The notes beneath the pieces are model-generated. The model was given only the letters and a program-made list of their open reading frames with translations. It was not told where the DNA came from and did no database searches. Of a stretch of DNA of 47,497 nucleotides, positions 1 to 10,809 are shown in pieces. This DNA comes from Rhizaria sp. SCN 62-66 (Eukaryota; Rhizaria, unplaced), in contig MEDY01000330.1 of NCBI GenBank assembly GCA_001724265.1, forward strand, positions 1 to 47,497, in the 5' to 3' direction. The first letter of the stretch is position 1. Each line of letters begins with the position of its first letter. The translations under genes and the position numbers were made by a program.

Positions 1-1
1 C

Positions 2-3000
2 GCGGCCGCCGCGTCGGCCGCGTCGCTGTCCGCGGGCGGTGGCGTGACGCCGACGTCGAGCGGGGCACTGGCGTTGAGCGCGCACAGCGGTGGCGGTGCG
101 CACGCGGCGACGCTGAACCTCACCAGCAGCACCACGGGTCCCGCGGGTTCCTTGCACACCACAACTATGAGCTCCGTTCACTACAGCACGATGACCAGCT
201 CGAGCACTCTCGGCAGCGGCAGTAGCTCTGGCGCCAGCAGCAGCAGCGGGAACGGCGACGGCTCGTCGTCAGAGGGCAACGTGGCGCTTGCCAAGGTGAC
301 CGCGATCCTGTCCCACCTCGGCTACGGGGCCAAGCAGCGCGCTGCGACGCCGCTGCCGCTGTGTCCGCTCTGCGGGCGCCAGGAGCCGCAGTTGCCACCC
401 AACGCGAACCCGTTTATCGTGTCCGCCCACGCCTCTGCTGCAGCGGCTGCGGCGGCCGCAGCGGCCGTCGTGTATGCGCCCGCCACCGAGGGCACTCCGG
501 CGGCTCAGGTCCGTCTTTGCTCTACGACTTGTAACGAAGACTTTTCGACTAAATAGCAAAGTCTAAACGTAAAACCTAAATATTTCATGGGTTAATTGTG
601 ATGTGTATTGCTATTACTTTGTTTCATTCTTACTTGTACTCATACCTGCCTCCATCATCCGATCATTGTTTTGTCCCTATGCAACCTTAGGGTCGTCGGT
701 CCGCGCTGTTCTCGCGCCACCTGCCGTGCGCCAGTCAGTACGCCCACCACCCGCCGTCGCTGCCGCACCACGGCCACCCGCGCGTGCCGGCCTCGACGCA
801 CACCGTGCTCAGCAACAACGCCGCCAGTCACAGCGCAAGCAGTGCCAGTAATGACAGTGTTCAGTCCCCGATGAATGCTAATAGTAATGTCAACGATGGC
901 GGCTCCGTGTTCTCGGCGGCCGTAGCCGCGGCGCACAGCGCCACCATCAGCCTCGGTCTCAGTCTTGGCAACAGCTCAAACAACAACAGCAGCAGGAACA
1001 ACAACGCCAACGACTGCTCGAACGCCGGCACGAGCAACCTCACCAGCAGCGTCGTGTCGTCCTCTGCGGCGACCGCGGCCAGCGTTCTCACTGCGTTCCA
1101 GCTTGCGCCCCTCGCTACCAGTTGCAACACCAGTAGCCAGAGCAACCCCGAGACGACCGAGAGCGATCTTTCTCGTAATCCTTCTAGTCCCCCTCTGGCG
1201 CCGCTCCCTGTGACCGCGCGCATCGAGCTCGTGGCCGCGCCTTCCACGGCCCCCGCGGTTGCGCCCGCGGTCGCCGCCGCGGCCGCCGTGGCCGCCACGG
1301 GCATGCCCGTCGGCAGCGCTCTCCCCGGTCAGCACCGGCCCCTCTGGGCCGCGGCCGCCGCCTACGCCACGGCGTGGCCGCTGCTGCGCTGGCGTCTGCG
1401 CGCCGCCGCGCCCGCGCTTGCCGCCGCGTTCCCGACCAGAGGCGGCGGCGGCGGCGGCGCCGGGGTAAGTGTAAGTGGAAGTGGAAGTGCCGCGGATGTA
1501 AGTAGCGTGCTGCCAACGCGCGTGTTTAACCCGCTCGTGTGGTGTTCGCTGCCCGCGACCGCGCACGTGCAGGTCTTTACCCCCGCAGCCGCCGCCACCG
1601 CCGCCGCGTTTCTCAAGTCGCAGCCGCGGTCTGCCGCCCCCGCCCTTGCCCAGAGCAGCCCCGAGCCCGCCGACGCGCTGTGCGCGGGCGAGAGCACCGG
1701 CTGCCCGGTGCCGATCGCGGGGCTGAACGTCGTCTCCGGCGCCGCCGCCGTGAGCGTTGGCGTGGCGCCCCAGCCGCTGTGCACGCTGCCCCCCGCGCCC
1801 GCGCCGCCGACGGCTTACGCGGGCCCCGACGCCGCGGCGAGCATCGTGTCCGCGCAGCCGCTGTCTGCGCCGCTGCCGTACCCGTTTCCGCCCTCCGCGC
1901 GGCTGGCCGTGGCGAGCGCGCGGGCGACGCGGCGCACGACGACGACCACCACCACGACGACCACGGTCATCATCCGCAACAAGACCGCCAAGCACGATGG
2001 CAACGGGAAGAAGCGGCGCGGCGCTGTGATGGGCAGCGGCAATAACAGCATCGCTGCCGAGAGCATCAACACCGATGACACCATCAACTCTGCTGCTGCG
2101 GCGGCGGCCGAGCTCAAGGAGGTCGAGACCGAGTCCGAGACGGCAACGGCACGCGAGACCGTTGTGACCCGTGTGGTCGTGCCTCTGTTCGGAGTCCGCC
2201 GCACGCAGGCCGCGCCGGCGCCGTTGTCGCTTGCCACCGCGGCGGCGGCGACGCCGCACATCGCGACCCCCGAGGACCTCCCATCCACCGCGGCGGCCAA
2301 GTGTGGTGCCACTGAAGACGCGCAAACCGCCGCAATCAACGGCGCTGGCGCGAGCCTGAGCTCCAGCAGTCTGCAGAGCTCCCCCAGCGGCGGCGCGCTG
2401 ACCGAGACGGAGGTTACGTCGAGCGTGAGCGTGGTCGTCGACTTCGCAGTCGACGCGCGTCTCTCCGCGGCCCCCGTCGAGCCCAGCCACGTGCTCTCCG
2501 TCCCGCTGCCACCGCTGTCCCTCGCACCGGCCCCTGCTGACGCCGCCGCCGCCGCCGCCGCTGCGGGCGCGGGCTCGGGCGGCGCCGGCGCAGTGTCCGT
2601 CGTCGCTGTTGCGGTCGCGGCCAGCGGCGGCAGCGGCGCGGGCGTCAGCTCGCCCAGTGCATCCGTGCTCGGCAGTGGCGCAGGCAGCGGCAGCCTCACG
2701 CTCAGCGGCGCGGGCGCCGGCGCGGGCGGCGCGGTGACTGCGCCCGCGATCAGCAGTGGCGGTAGCGGCGGCGGCGGCGCGGGCGGCAGCGCGGGCTCCG
2801 CGGGCGGCGGCGGCGTTGGCGGCGGCGTCGGCGGCGCGGGCGGCGGCGTGAGCGCCAGCGGGAGCAGCGCGCACCACCACGCGCTGCTGCCGCTGTCACT
2901 GACGGGGCCAGGGCTGCACACAGCGGGCGTGCCGTCGGCCGCGCTGGGGCTCGTGACCATCGCGGCGACCAGCAATAACAACATGAACGCCAGCAGCACC

Positions 3001-4488
3001 GCTGCTGCCGCCGCTGCTGCCGCGGGCAACAGCAACACGCTCGCTGCTCCCAATACCAGCGCAGTGAGCGTGAACAATAGCGGCAACACGTTGTTGACGC
3101 CGTCGTCGCTTACCCACGCGTCCAGCGCTGCGGGAAATAGCTCCGTCTCGGGGGCGGCCGCCACCGGCGCAGGTGCTGGCTCCGGCTCCGGCTCGCCGCC
3201 GCCGAGCTCGAGCTTCAGCGCAAGCGCCGCGGTGGCCGGCTGCCCGCTGTTCCTGTCCGCGCCGCTGCTGGCGCCGTCGGTGCAGGACCCGGCGGTGCTG
3301 CGCGCGCTCTGCTGGCGTGGCGTGCCGGCGGGCTACCGCGCGGCCGCCTGGCACGTGCTCGTGGGCTACGCGCGGCCCCCCGCGCACCCACCAGCGCCCA
3401 CGCCCTCGAACACCAGCGCCACCGCCGCAACGGCGACAACGGGCCCCGGCAGTGTGGCCGCTGTGGCGAGCGGCCTGGTTACTCCCAGCGTGGGCGCGGG
3501 TGCGGGCGCGGGTGTCGCCGCGGAGGACGCCGACGGCGCCGCTGGCGTGAAGCGCGACGCGCTTGTGAGCGCACTGGCGCGGTCTGCTGCGACGTCGCTG
3601 CCGACGCCCGTGCTGGCGGCGCCGCACCCCGTTCTGCCGCCTTCGTCGTACCCTCCCAACGCCAACGCCGGCTCCGCGGGCTCATCCAGCGCGGCCGCCG
3701 ATGCCGACGCCGGCGGCGGCAGCGGGGCCGGCGCGGGGACGGGACTCAGCGCTGCCTCGGCGACGGCGGGCGCGCTGTCGCGCCTCCCGCCGCGCCTGCG
3801 CCGCCGCCTCGAGTACCTCAGCAACACGGTCAACACGGACTGGGGCGTGGGACGGCCTGACTCGTTCCCGCACCTGCCCGCGCTGCGCGACGCAGAGGCC
3901 GCTCCGCCGGCGCTCGCAACCACCGCGGCCGCCGCCGCAGCGGCTGCGGCAGCGACCGCCGCAGCCAACAGCGCTGACCCGGCCGCCACCGCGGCCGCCG
4001 CCGCCGCAGCCGCGGAGGCCGACCTGTCGCTGTCCCTGGGCCTGGCCTCCGGCCCGTCGAGCTCGGGCCACTCGGCGACGGCGTCGCTGTGCGACTGGGG
4101 TCTGCTACCGCCGCTGGAGGCCGCGCTGGCGGGCGACGTGGCCGTCGATGTACCGCGCACGCTGCCCGCGCACCCGATCTTCCACTACCCACCGCTGCAG
4201 TCGCTGCTGATGCGGCTGCTCTACGTGTGGGCCGCGCGTCACCCCGCATCGGGCTACGTCCAGGGCCTCAACGACCTGCTCACGCCCTTCGTCACAGTGG
4301 CGCTCGAGCGCGCGACCGGTTTACCGCTGCGTGTGCTGGACCACCTCGCGGCCGTGGCGATTGGCCGGCCCTTCGCGTTCCCCTCGGATGCAGACGCCGA
4401 CCGCACGGGCTGTCTCGCCGTGGGCGCAGCTGTTGACGCAGCCAACGCGGCGGCGGCGGCGGCGGAATGCAACGAGGCCTTGTTCCTT

Positions 4489-4535
<47 letters not shown>

Positions 4536-6759
4536 TGGAGCGAGTAACTACGCTGACTCGCCCGCGTTCGCTGACGACCACAGCAAGAACTACAACTACA
4601 CCTCGCACCGCCGCTCCGTCACGACCTTTGCCAGCAACAGCAGCAGCGGCAGCGGCGGCAGTAGCGGCAGTAACAGCGGCAAGAGCATTCTGATCCCCGG
4701 CATCCCTGCCAGCGACGACCTGGACCTCGACTGGGCCGAAATCACCGCCAAGCGCTCCACCGCGGGCAACGGTGCCGCGCCGCACGCCAGCGCACTCGGC
4801 AACAACGGCACCAGCGCTGGCGGCACCAGCGGCATCGGCAGCGGCAGCGGCGGTGACGCGTGTGACTCGTGTCGCCGCGCCCGCCGCGCGCTGGTGCTGG
4901 CCTCGGCCGCCGCCAACAGCGCGGCCAGCGGCGGGACCGGCGGGCGCCCCGTGGCGCCGACCTCAGCCGCGAGCAGCAACACTGCGCACAGCGGGCGCGG
5001 CGACGTGTACTCGCCGCCGTCGCTCTCGGCCGACGCCTCGCTCGACGGCGTCGTGTCTCGCGTCGAAGTCACCGACGTCGCCACCGCCGCGCGCGTCTTC
5101 CGCGTCCTCACGGGCGCTTCGGCGCAGGCCGCGGGCCCGCTGTCCCAGTCCGCGGTCGAGCACGCGCTCGTGCGCGGCGCCGACAGCACCGCCGCACTCA
5201 GCGGCGCGGGAGCGACTGAGACGTGCGGCTGCGGCGCGGCGCTGAGCCGGTACCGCGCGTATGTGTACTACTTCGCGCACGCTAACGCGCTCTCGGCCGC
5301 GACCATCTCCGCGGGCGCTGAGGCGCTCTCGGGCACGCCGGGCGCCGCTGCCGCGCTGCCCGCCGGCTCACTAGCGGTAGCCTACCCGTTCCACCTCTAC
5401 GCGGATCCTGCTGCTGGCGACCGCGATAGCACCGTGCTGCCCGCCGCCGCGCTCCCCACCGCCGCCGCCGCCGCTGCGACAGCGGCCGCCGCCACCGCAG
5501 CCGCAGCCGCCGCATCCGCAGCCGCGCCCTGCAGCAACGGCTCCGGCGCTGCGTCGATGAATGCTGTGTCGACTGCGCTGCCGCGGCACGTGGTGTACCC
5601 GGGCGTCGCCCCGGGCACGGTCGTGGTGATCCCTGCGACCGCGACGGCGGCGCGCGCTGCACTCGACGCCGTGCTGCAGATCCCGTCGCTTTGGCACGAC
5701 GTCACCGCGCAGCTCCCCACCTCGGCGCTCGCCACGCTCGCCAACTCCACCACCAGCACCAGCGCAAGCACCAATCCTATGAGCGGCGCGTCCAGCTCTG
5801 CTAACGGGACTGTGGTGCTCGGCCTCCGCGCTGCGGCGGCGTCGGGGCTGGACCCCACGGCGGGCGGCGCGACCAACAACGGCCACGGCAGCGACGCGCT
5901 GTCTCTGCTCGGCTCGTCCAGCTCCACCAGCGTGCGCGGCGCCTCGCTGCGCGCCACCGCGGCCGCCGCGGGCGCCTCGGGCGACCGGCGCAACTCCGTC
6001 GTTGGCGGCGGCGCCGGCGGGAGCAGCGTGACGACAGTGCCGGTGCCGCCGCTCTTCACCCGCGCGCTGGCGTCGTCGCCGCTGCTGCAGACGGTCGAGG
6101 CCGACGCGTACTGGACCTTCTCCGCCGTCGTCGAGTCGATGCAGGACCACTACACGTTCGCGCAACCGGGCGTGCAGCGGATGATGTTCGCGTTTGAGGA
6201 CGTGCTGTACCGCGTAGACCCCGTGACGCACCGCCACATCACCAAAGAGCCCAACCACATTCCGTGCATGCAGTTCGCGTTCCGCTGGATGGCTTGTCTG
6301 CTCATGCGCGAGCTGCGCCACGACCTCACGCTGCGCCTCTGGGACACCTGTCTCGCTGAGGGGCTCGGCGCCGCGGGCGGCGCGGCCGCCACGGACAGCA
6401 GCGCGACCTCGGCGGCTGCGCACAGTAGCTACCATAGTGTGGCGACGCGGCCCAGCGCGATGAGCGTAGGCGGCGGCCAGCCCGTGCTCGCGGGCGGCAG
6501 CGCCATGGCGCCCGGCGCAGACGTCACGCGCGGCGGCGGCAACAACGGCTTCATCTCCTTCTTCGTCTACGTGTGTGTCGCGTTGTTGTTGCGATTCAAG
6601 TCGACGCTGCTGACGCTTGACGCGCCGGACAAGGTGCTGCGCTTTCTGCAGCACCTGCCCACGCAGAGCTGGACGGCAACCGACGTGGAGATGCTTGCCA
6701 GCCAGGCCTACGTCTACCAAGCCATGATCCAAGCCAAGGACAAACAGGAGCACCGGTGA
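2..6759 (+). CDS. TBC-domain Rab GTPase-activating protein, TBC1D22/Gyp1-like (5' partial)
   Basis: Two exons are visible, 2-508 and 691-6759, joined in phase 0 across a 182-base intron (GTCCGT...TTAG). The frame is open at the left edge, so the true start lies outside; 2191 residues are visible and the stop is TGA. The TBC core is split: CWRGVP near residue 1043, the arginine finger in DVPRT (Arg about 1325), the glutamine finger in GYVQG (Gln about 1360), and a second half with EADAYW and FAFRWM near 2030, ending in a DVEML segment. The order and wording, notably the RHPASGYVQG stretch, match the Gyp1/TBC1D22 branch, which activates GTP hydrolysis on Golgi Rab proteins. Both catalytic fingers are present, so activity is likely. 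The roughly 1000 residues before the domain and about 580 inside it are Ala/Gly/Ser low complexity with a polyQ tract. Family membership is firm; the cellular Rab target is inference. Confidence 0.9.
4489..4535 (+). repeat. Polyglutamine CAG/CAA tract in the TBC protein
   Basis: About 16 consecutive glutamine codons, mixed CAA and CAG, lie inside the long insertion that separates the two halves of the TBC domain. The mixed codons suggest selection for the amino acid or an old tract, not a fresh pure-triplet expansion. Confidence 0.9.
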
Positions 6760-7094
6760 GATCTGAAGATTGTTTGGTTTGTAGATCTATAATTTGATTT
6801 TGTGACTTAAAATGTTGTATCTATGTTACTAATGTAACATATTGTTGGAGCAATTATAGCAATACAAGATCTGCTTTGTGCATCATGTAATCATCTTAAG
6901 TTACACTACACAGTTTGAAATACCGAATTCTATTGTCGCGAATGAGGTCATATATATCATTTCTATGACACCTAAATATCATATATTCACATTTGATGCA
7001 TACTATATGCCATATCTAGTTATTAACATCAATTTTCTGGTAATCGATATAACTGCATTTGCATAAGGTTCATAAGTTCACGCGCATCAGTGTC
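6760..7094. other. AT-rich spacer between convergent gene ends
   Basis: This is the 3' flank of the TBC gene (+) and of the B-box gene (-). I see no open frame with coding character. The last 35 bases, with the AAGTTCACGCGCATCAGTGT string, are repeated downstream of the second B-box copy near 45050, so the duplication extended past the stop codon. Confidence 0.7.
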
Positions 7095-10000
7095 TCACAC
7101 ACGCCTGAACGAATCGAAGCACATGTACGAAGAGTTAGATTTGCACTGTTGACCTGGCTGCGGAATGGCATGTGTCTCAAAGCACTGCAACACATTTTCA
7201 TCAAAGGGATGCGCACTATTATCGCTTGTTGACGCAGTCTCCCCCCTCACATACGACATCACAAGCCCGACTGGCACCGCGCCGCGCAGCAAAGTGGCAT
7301 CGCAAGGCTTGAACACAATAAAACACGGTGAATCACACGCCCCCTGACCACTCGTTTTCTTACGAGGCACAACTTCGCGAGGATACATCAGTACGGTGCC
7401 AACTGGATATGTCACGTTTTCACTGGCAGCGGGCGCCGTGTACTCACCGTAAACAATGTCGATCTTAGGAAGTGTGATGGGCACCTTGGCACAGGAGGGT
7501 CCGGAGTGATAATGATGTAGTGTGACAAACGGTAGATGAGTGCCCGGGGACTGGCCAGAAGGAACAAAGCATTGGTGGAATTGGTAACCCAATGCGTAAC
7601 TCTGAGCTGCAGTGCGGAAGTGTGCGGCGTTATGAGGAAACTGCTTGTCGTCAAGACGGATCACCATGTGATGCTGGTCGTGGCCTGTGTTGCTTGCATT
7701 ACGGAACTTAACACGCATGACCACATCAGATGTCATGTTCGTCTTCAACTTCTGCATAGCGTATGTCAGAATGCGCTCGCGAGCCTGTGTTTGCAATAGC
7801 ATAAGTGCCGCAGGAGATGGGAACCCATAATCCCTCGCAGGAGCGGGAGACGGGGTGTACCCATCTACCGCTTCTTTTGCCTGTCGACAAGGATATCCAC
7901 ACTCCTCTAGGCTACATGCCATGTGAGAATCAAATGCAGCCTCCCAATCATCAGACAGGACAACTGACTTCCATGGTGCCTCTAGGACCGCCTCTAAAGC
8001 TGTCCTTACGGAAACTTTTGCTGTGGCTTCCGCAGCCGCCTTTGCAGCCCCTTCCGCCTCTGCAAAAGCCACAGCAGCAGCACTTTCTGTCCTCAAAATC
8101 CAGTCCACGGGAACAGCTTCCGCCAGCATATGCAGCGCGCGTTTCTCATGGAAAACGTCTGGAAACGCCACAGCGACACGCACACACCACTTCGCATCTA
8201 TAGACGCTGTCGTTACTCCCTGCCCGTCTGCCATCTGTGCAAAGACAACAGCAGCGGTGCGCTTATTGACATCTGTAAGCAGCATTGTAGCAACAAGACC
8301 AGAGCTGTCAGTGTTGTCATTGTCAGACTGAGCTCCTCCGCTGCTCTTGCTGTCATCATTGCGCAGCACTGTAAAGATTGCACGGACAGTGCCAAACTCG
8401 CAGGTGTTTTTACTAACAGCGTCGCCACAGTCAACTAGATCAGAAGTCGCAGAGATGTTCTTGCCAGTATCATTCGCTTTGTTGTCATTATCAATGCCAT
8501 CTTCAACGTCGTCGCTGTCCCCACTCTCGATCAGTTTGGTAACAGCCCTAGCACGTGCTTTGCAGGCGTCATAGCGTGTAGCAAGGCTTGCCGATAGAAT
8601 ATTCGCCGTGACCTCACCGACAAGCGCACATTTGCACTGCGGAAAAGGTGTTGCAGATGTTGTAAGACTTGAACCTTCGTTTGCGTTTGCATTGGACGGC
8701 TTGCCTTCAATAGCTGCGCCCGTAACGGCTCTATCTTCGCTATCTTGCAGTTGTGCCTGTTGAGACAGAAGCACTGGAGAAGCCCCGCAACCGCAGCCGC
8801 GGCGCACAGAGCACGCGAAACGCACGCCGCACAGCTCAACCGTGCCAATCTCAGCAACGAAGCCGTCGCCGCTAGATGCAGAGAGCAAGTCGGCGAGTGG
8901 CACATCAGCTTCGCACGTGACCTCGCACGGTACGAACCCATCAGTCGCATCGGTGGTCGCTGCCTCAAACGCAGCACGTGCAGCAACCCAGGGTGTGTTG
9001 GCAAGCGTATTATGGATCGCTTGCTCTTTAGGCCCACTGTCATCGAGGTCAACGCCTCCTGAGAAAGGCCAGACGGGCCGTGACGCTAGGAGCCGACTGA
9101 GACGTGTGATACTTGGCGCATCGGTGGCGCCAGACATGCTCGTAAGTGTGTTTTGCGTCAGCGTTAGAACCTCCTGCTCTTGCTTGGTGCGCTGTGACAG
9201 AAAACGTCGGAGCTGTTTTGACAACGCTGACACGGGAGCAAGCGCTTGGGATGGATACTGCTTAGTTGTGGCTAAAAGTGTGGCCAGCTTGGTTTCAGTT
9301 TGCGTGCGTAGGGCTTCAGTGAGTGCGATCTCATCCTTGAGCTGTTGCGCCAGTGTGGCAATGCGCGGGGCGAGAGTGGCAGCGTGAGAGCGGAGCTTAG
9401 CATACTGGGCGGCAACGGGGCGGATGGCGTGGTTATAGTGTTCACCGTTGATAAGCGCGCAGTGGCTGCAGACAACGTTGACACATGTGTCGCACCAAAA
9501 AAGCATAAGCACGGGCTCGCCATGCTTGTAGCACCACTAGCACGTATAATACAAGTATGAATCATAGAAGGTAGTATGAGTGAGGACCAGTTGAAACAAC
9601 AAGTTTCTACATCGAAGAGATATCAATCCGAGCTTCAGTTGTAAGCGCTCGTTTTCGGAGAAGCACGTATAACACAGCAGTTTAATGTTGGCGCTGTATG
9701 ATATCTGCAGTCATGCTTGCTGCTGAGACGTACACTAGGGTCGCGGTGCGCGGACTGATTGAGAACGGAGACAGCAACACCATTTTTAGTACTACCATCG
9801 CTGCCACGGCTGTTGCCCTTGCCTGATGGAGTGTTGTGGCCATGGTGAGCGGACGAGAGATCGTCTTGCAGTTTAGTTTCGGCCTATGGCAGGAGAAGTG
9901 GTGAAGCAACATCAATGTTTAACAGTCGGTGAGATTTTCGTCTAAGTAAAGAGGCGATAGTGGTCTTTTTGATGCAACGATATTGAAGTTTGAGAGTCAG

Positions 10001-10122
10001 TTGATGCAGAGGAAGGTTATTTGCAAAATATTGAGAGCGAGCACGAGGAGTCGTAGCACTGCAATTACCTTGAAGCAAGCTTGACAAAGACTTGGGGGGC
10101 GATCTTTGCCTGTGGACTGCAT
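7095..10122 (-). CDS. B-box/coiled-coil protein with a novel C-terminal domain (family copy 1)
   Basis: My three-exon model is 10122-10069, 9883-9734 and 9536-7095, giving 881 residues and a TGA stop. The introns are 185 bases (GTAATT...ATAG) and 197 bases (GTACGT...CTAG), both in phase 0. Exon 1 encodes a CxxC pair (LCQACFK). Exon 3 opens with a type-2 B-box: Cys70, His73, Cys83, Cys86, Cys91, Cys94, His101, His104. About 100 helical residues follow, like the coiled coil after TRIM B-boxes. No RING is visible. The middle, residues 200-640, is Cys-containing and unrecognised. The last 230 or so residues share the motifs HAAHF, LPFVT, YGEYT, GTVLMYPR and LLRGAVPVG with the neighbour at 10810-13467. 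A scaffold or ubiquitin-pathway role is conceivable from the B-box only. A near-identical decayed copy lies at 45071-47497. Confidence 0.8.
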
Positions 10123-10809
10123 TGTTTTGCCACATATCTTACAGATCGACACTCGTGATGTCATGTTGTTGGGTGCCTAATCAAAGCGCAACGTGCGAAA
10201 CAATGCAACTGGTTTCGAAAGTGAGCGAGACAAAGGACGACCTCAGGAAAATTGGCCGGTCGCAACCCAAAGTAATGTATCTTAAAGCGCAATAAACAGA
10301 ATATAGCAAGCGCATTGACTTAATTCCGTGGTACTTTACAATAATGTCATCTGACGAGGGACATGACACGATAATGACATTTTGGTGAAGCATGTCTCTA
10401 CATAAGCAATATTTTCCGGCTTGGCACATCATGCTTTCAATGATGCATTGCTGTAATGTGCGTCTATTCTATCAATATTCAATTGCAGTGAACAGGTACA
10501 TATATAATCTAAATTTTCTGTACCACACTTTTAAGTTGAATATCTCTCACTTTGAGCAATATATCCTTCAAAATAATTGTTTGGATTTGGTCTGCAGTTG
10601 TCGGAGCGCGTGAGGATCCGGTTCCAAGATAGGTAAGGGCCCAACTCTTCCCCATGCTCACAGTCATTTCAACATATCCTGTCGTTTATCTTTCCCATCT
10701 GTAAACGAGCGTCGGTATGAACTGTCCTGAGGGGTTCTTGATCAAAGCATGCCTAAGTCATCAGATGTGACGTTTTATTATTGGCAGTGCTGCTGTCTGC
10801 AAGAAGACT
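10123..10809. other. AT-rich spacer between tandem minus-strand family genes
   Basis: It lies between the start of the B-box gene and the end of the ARM/HEAT-like gene, so it should hold the B-box gene's promoter and the neighbour's 3' end. I see no coding exon, RNA gene or clear repeat in it. Confidence 0.6.

Noticed and set aside
1465-1504. GTAAGT motifs in the TBC gene as a small intron
   Set aside because: The frame is open through them, the interval would be far below the 153-base minimum seen here, and the residues fit the surrounding Ser/Gly/Ala low complexity.
976-2880. Long minus-strand open frame opposite the TBC gene (634 residues)
   Set aside because: It is Arg/Ala/Gly low complexity created by the reverse of GC-rich Ala/Ser codons, with no recognisable domain. 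The plus strand has the conserved TBC protein.
5371-6753. Long minus-strand frame opposite the TBC core (460 residues)
   Set aside because: It lies exactly opposite the conserved second half of the TBC domain and has the Arg-rich composition of a shadow frame.
9537-9539. TAG just before the B-box, taken as a third in-frame stop supporting UAG reassignment
   Set aside because: A GTACGT donor at 9733 gives a 197-base intron ending in this TAG, and the upstream exon 9883-9734 then joins in frame. The TAG is better read as a 3' splice site.
9884-9886. TAG before exon 2 of the B-box gene as an in-frame stop
   Set aside because: It follows TTCTCCTGCCA, a good acceptor context, and pairs with a donor at 10068 (185 bases) to give an in-frame ATG exon.
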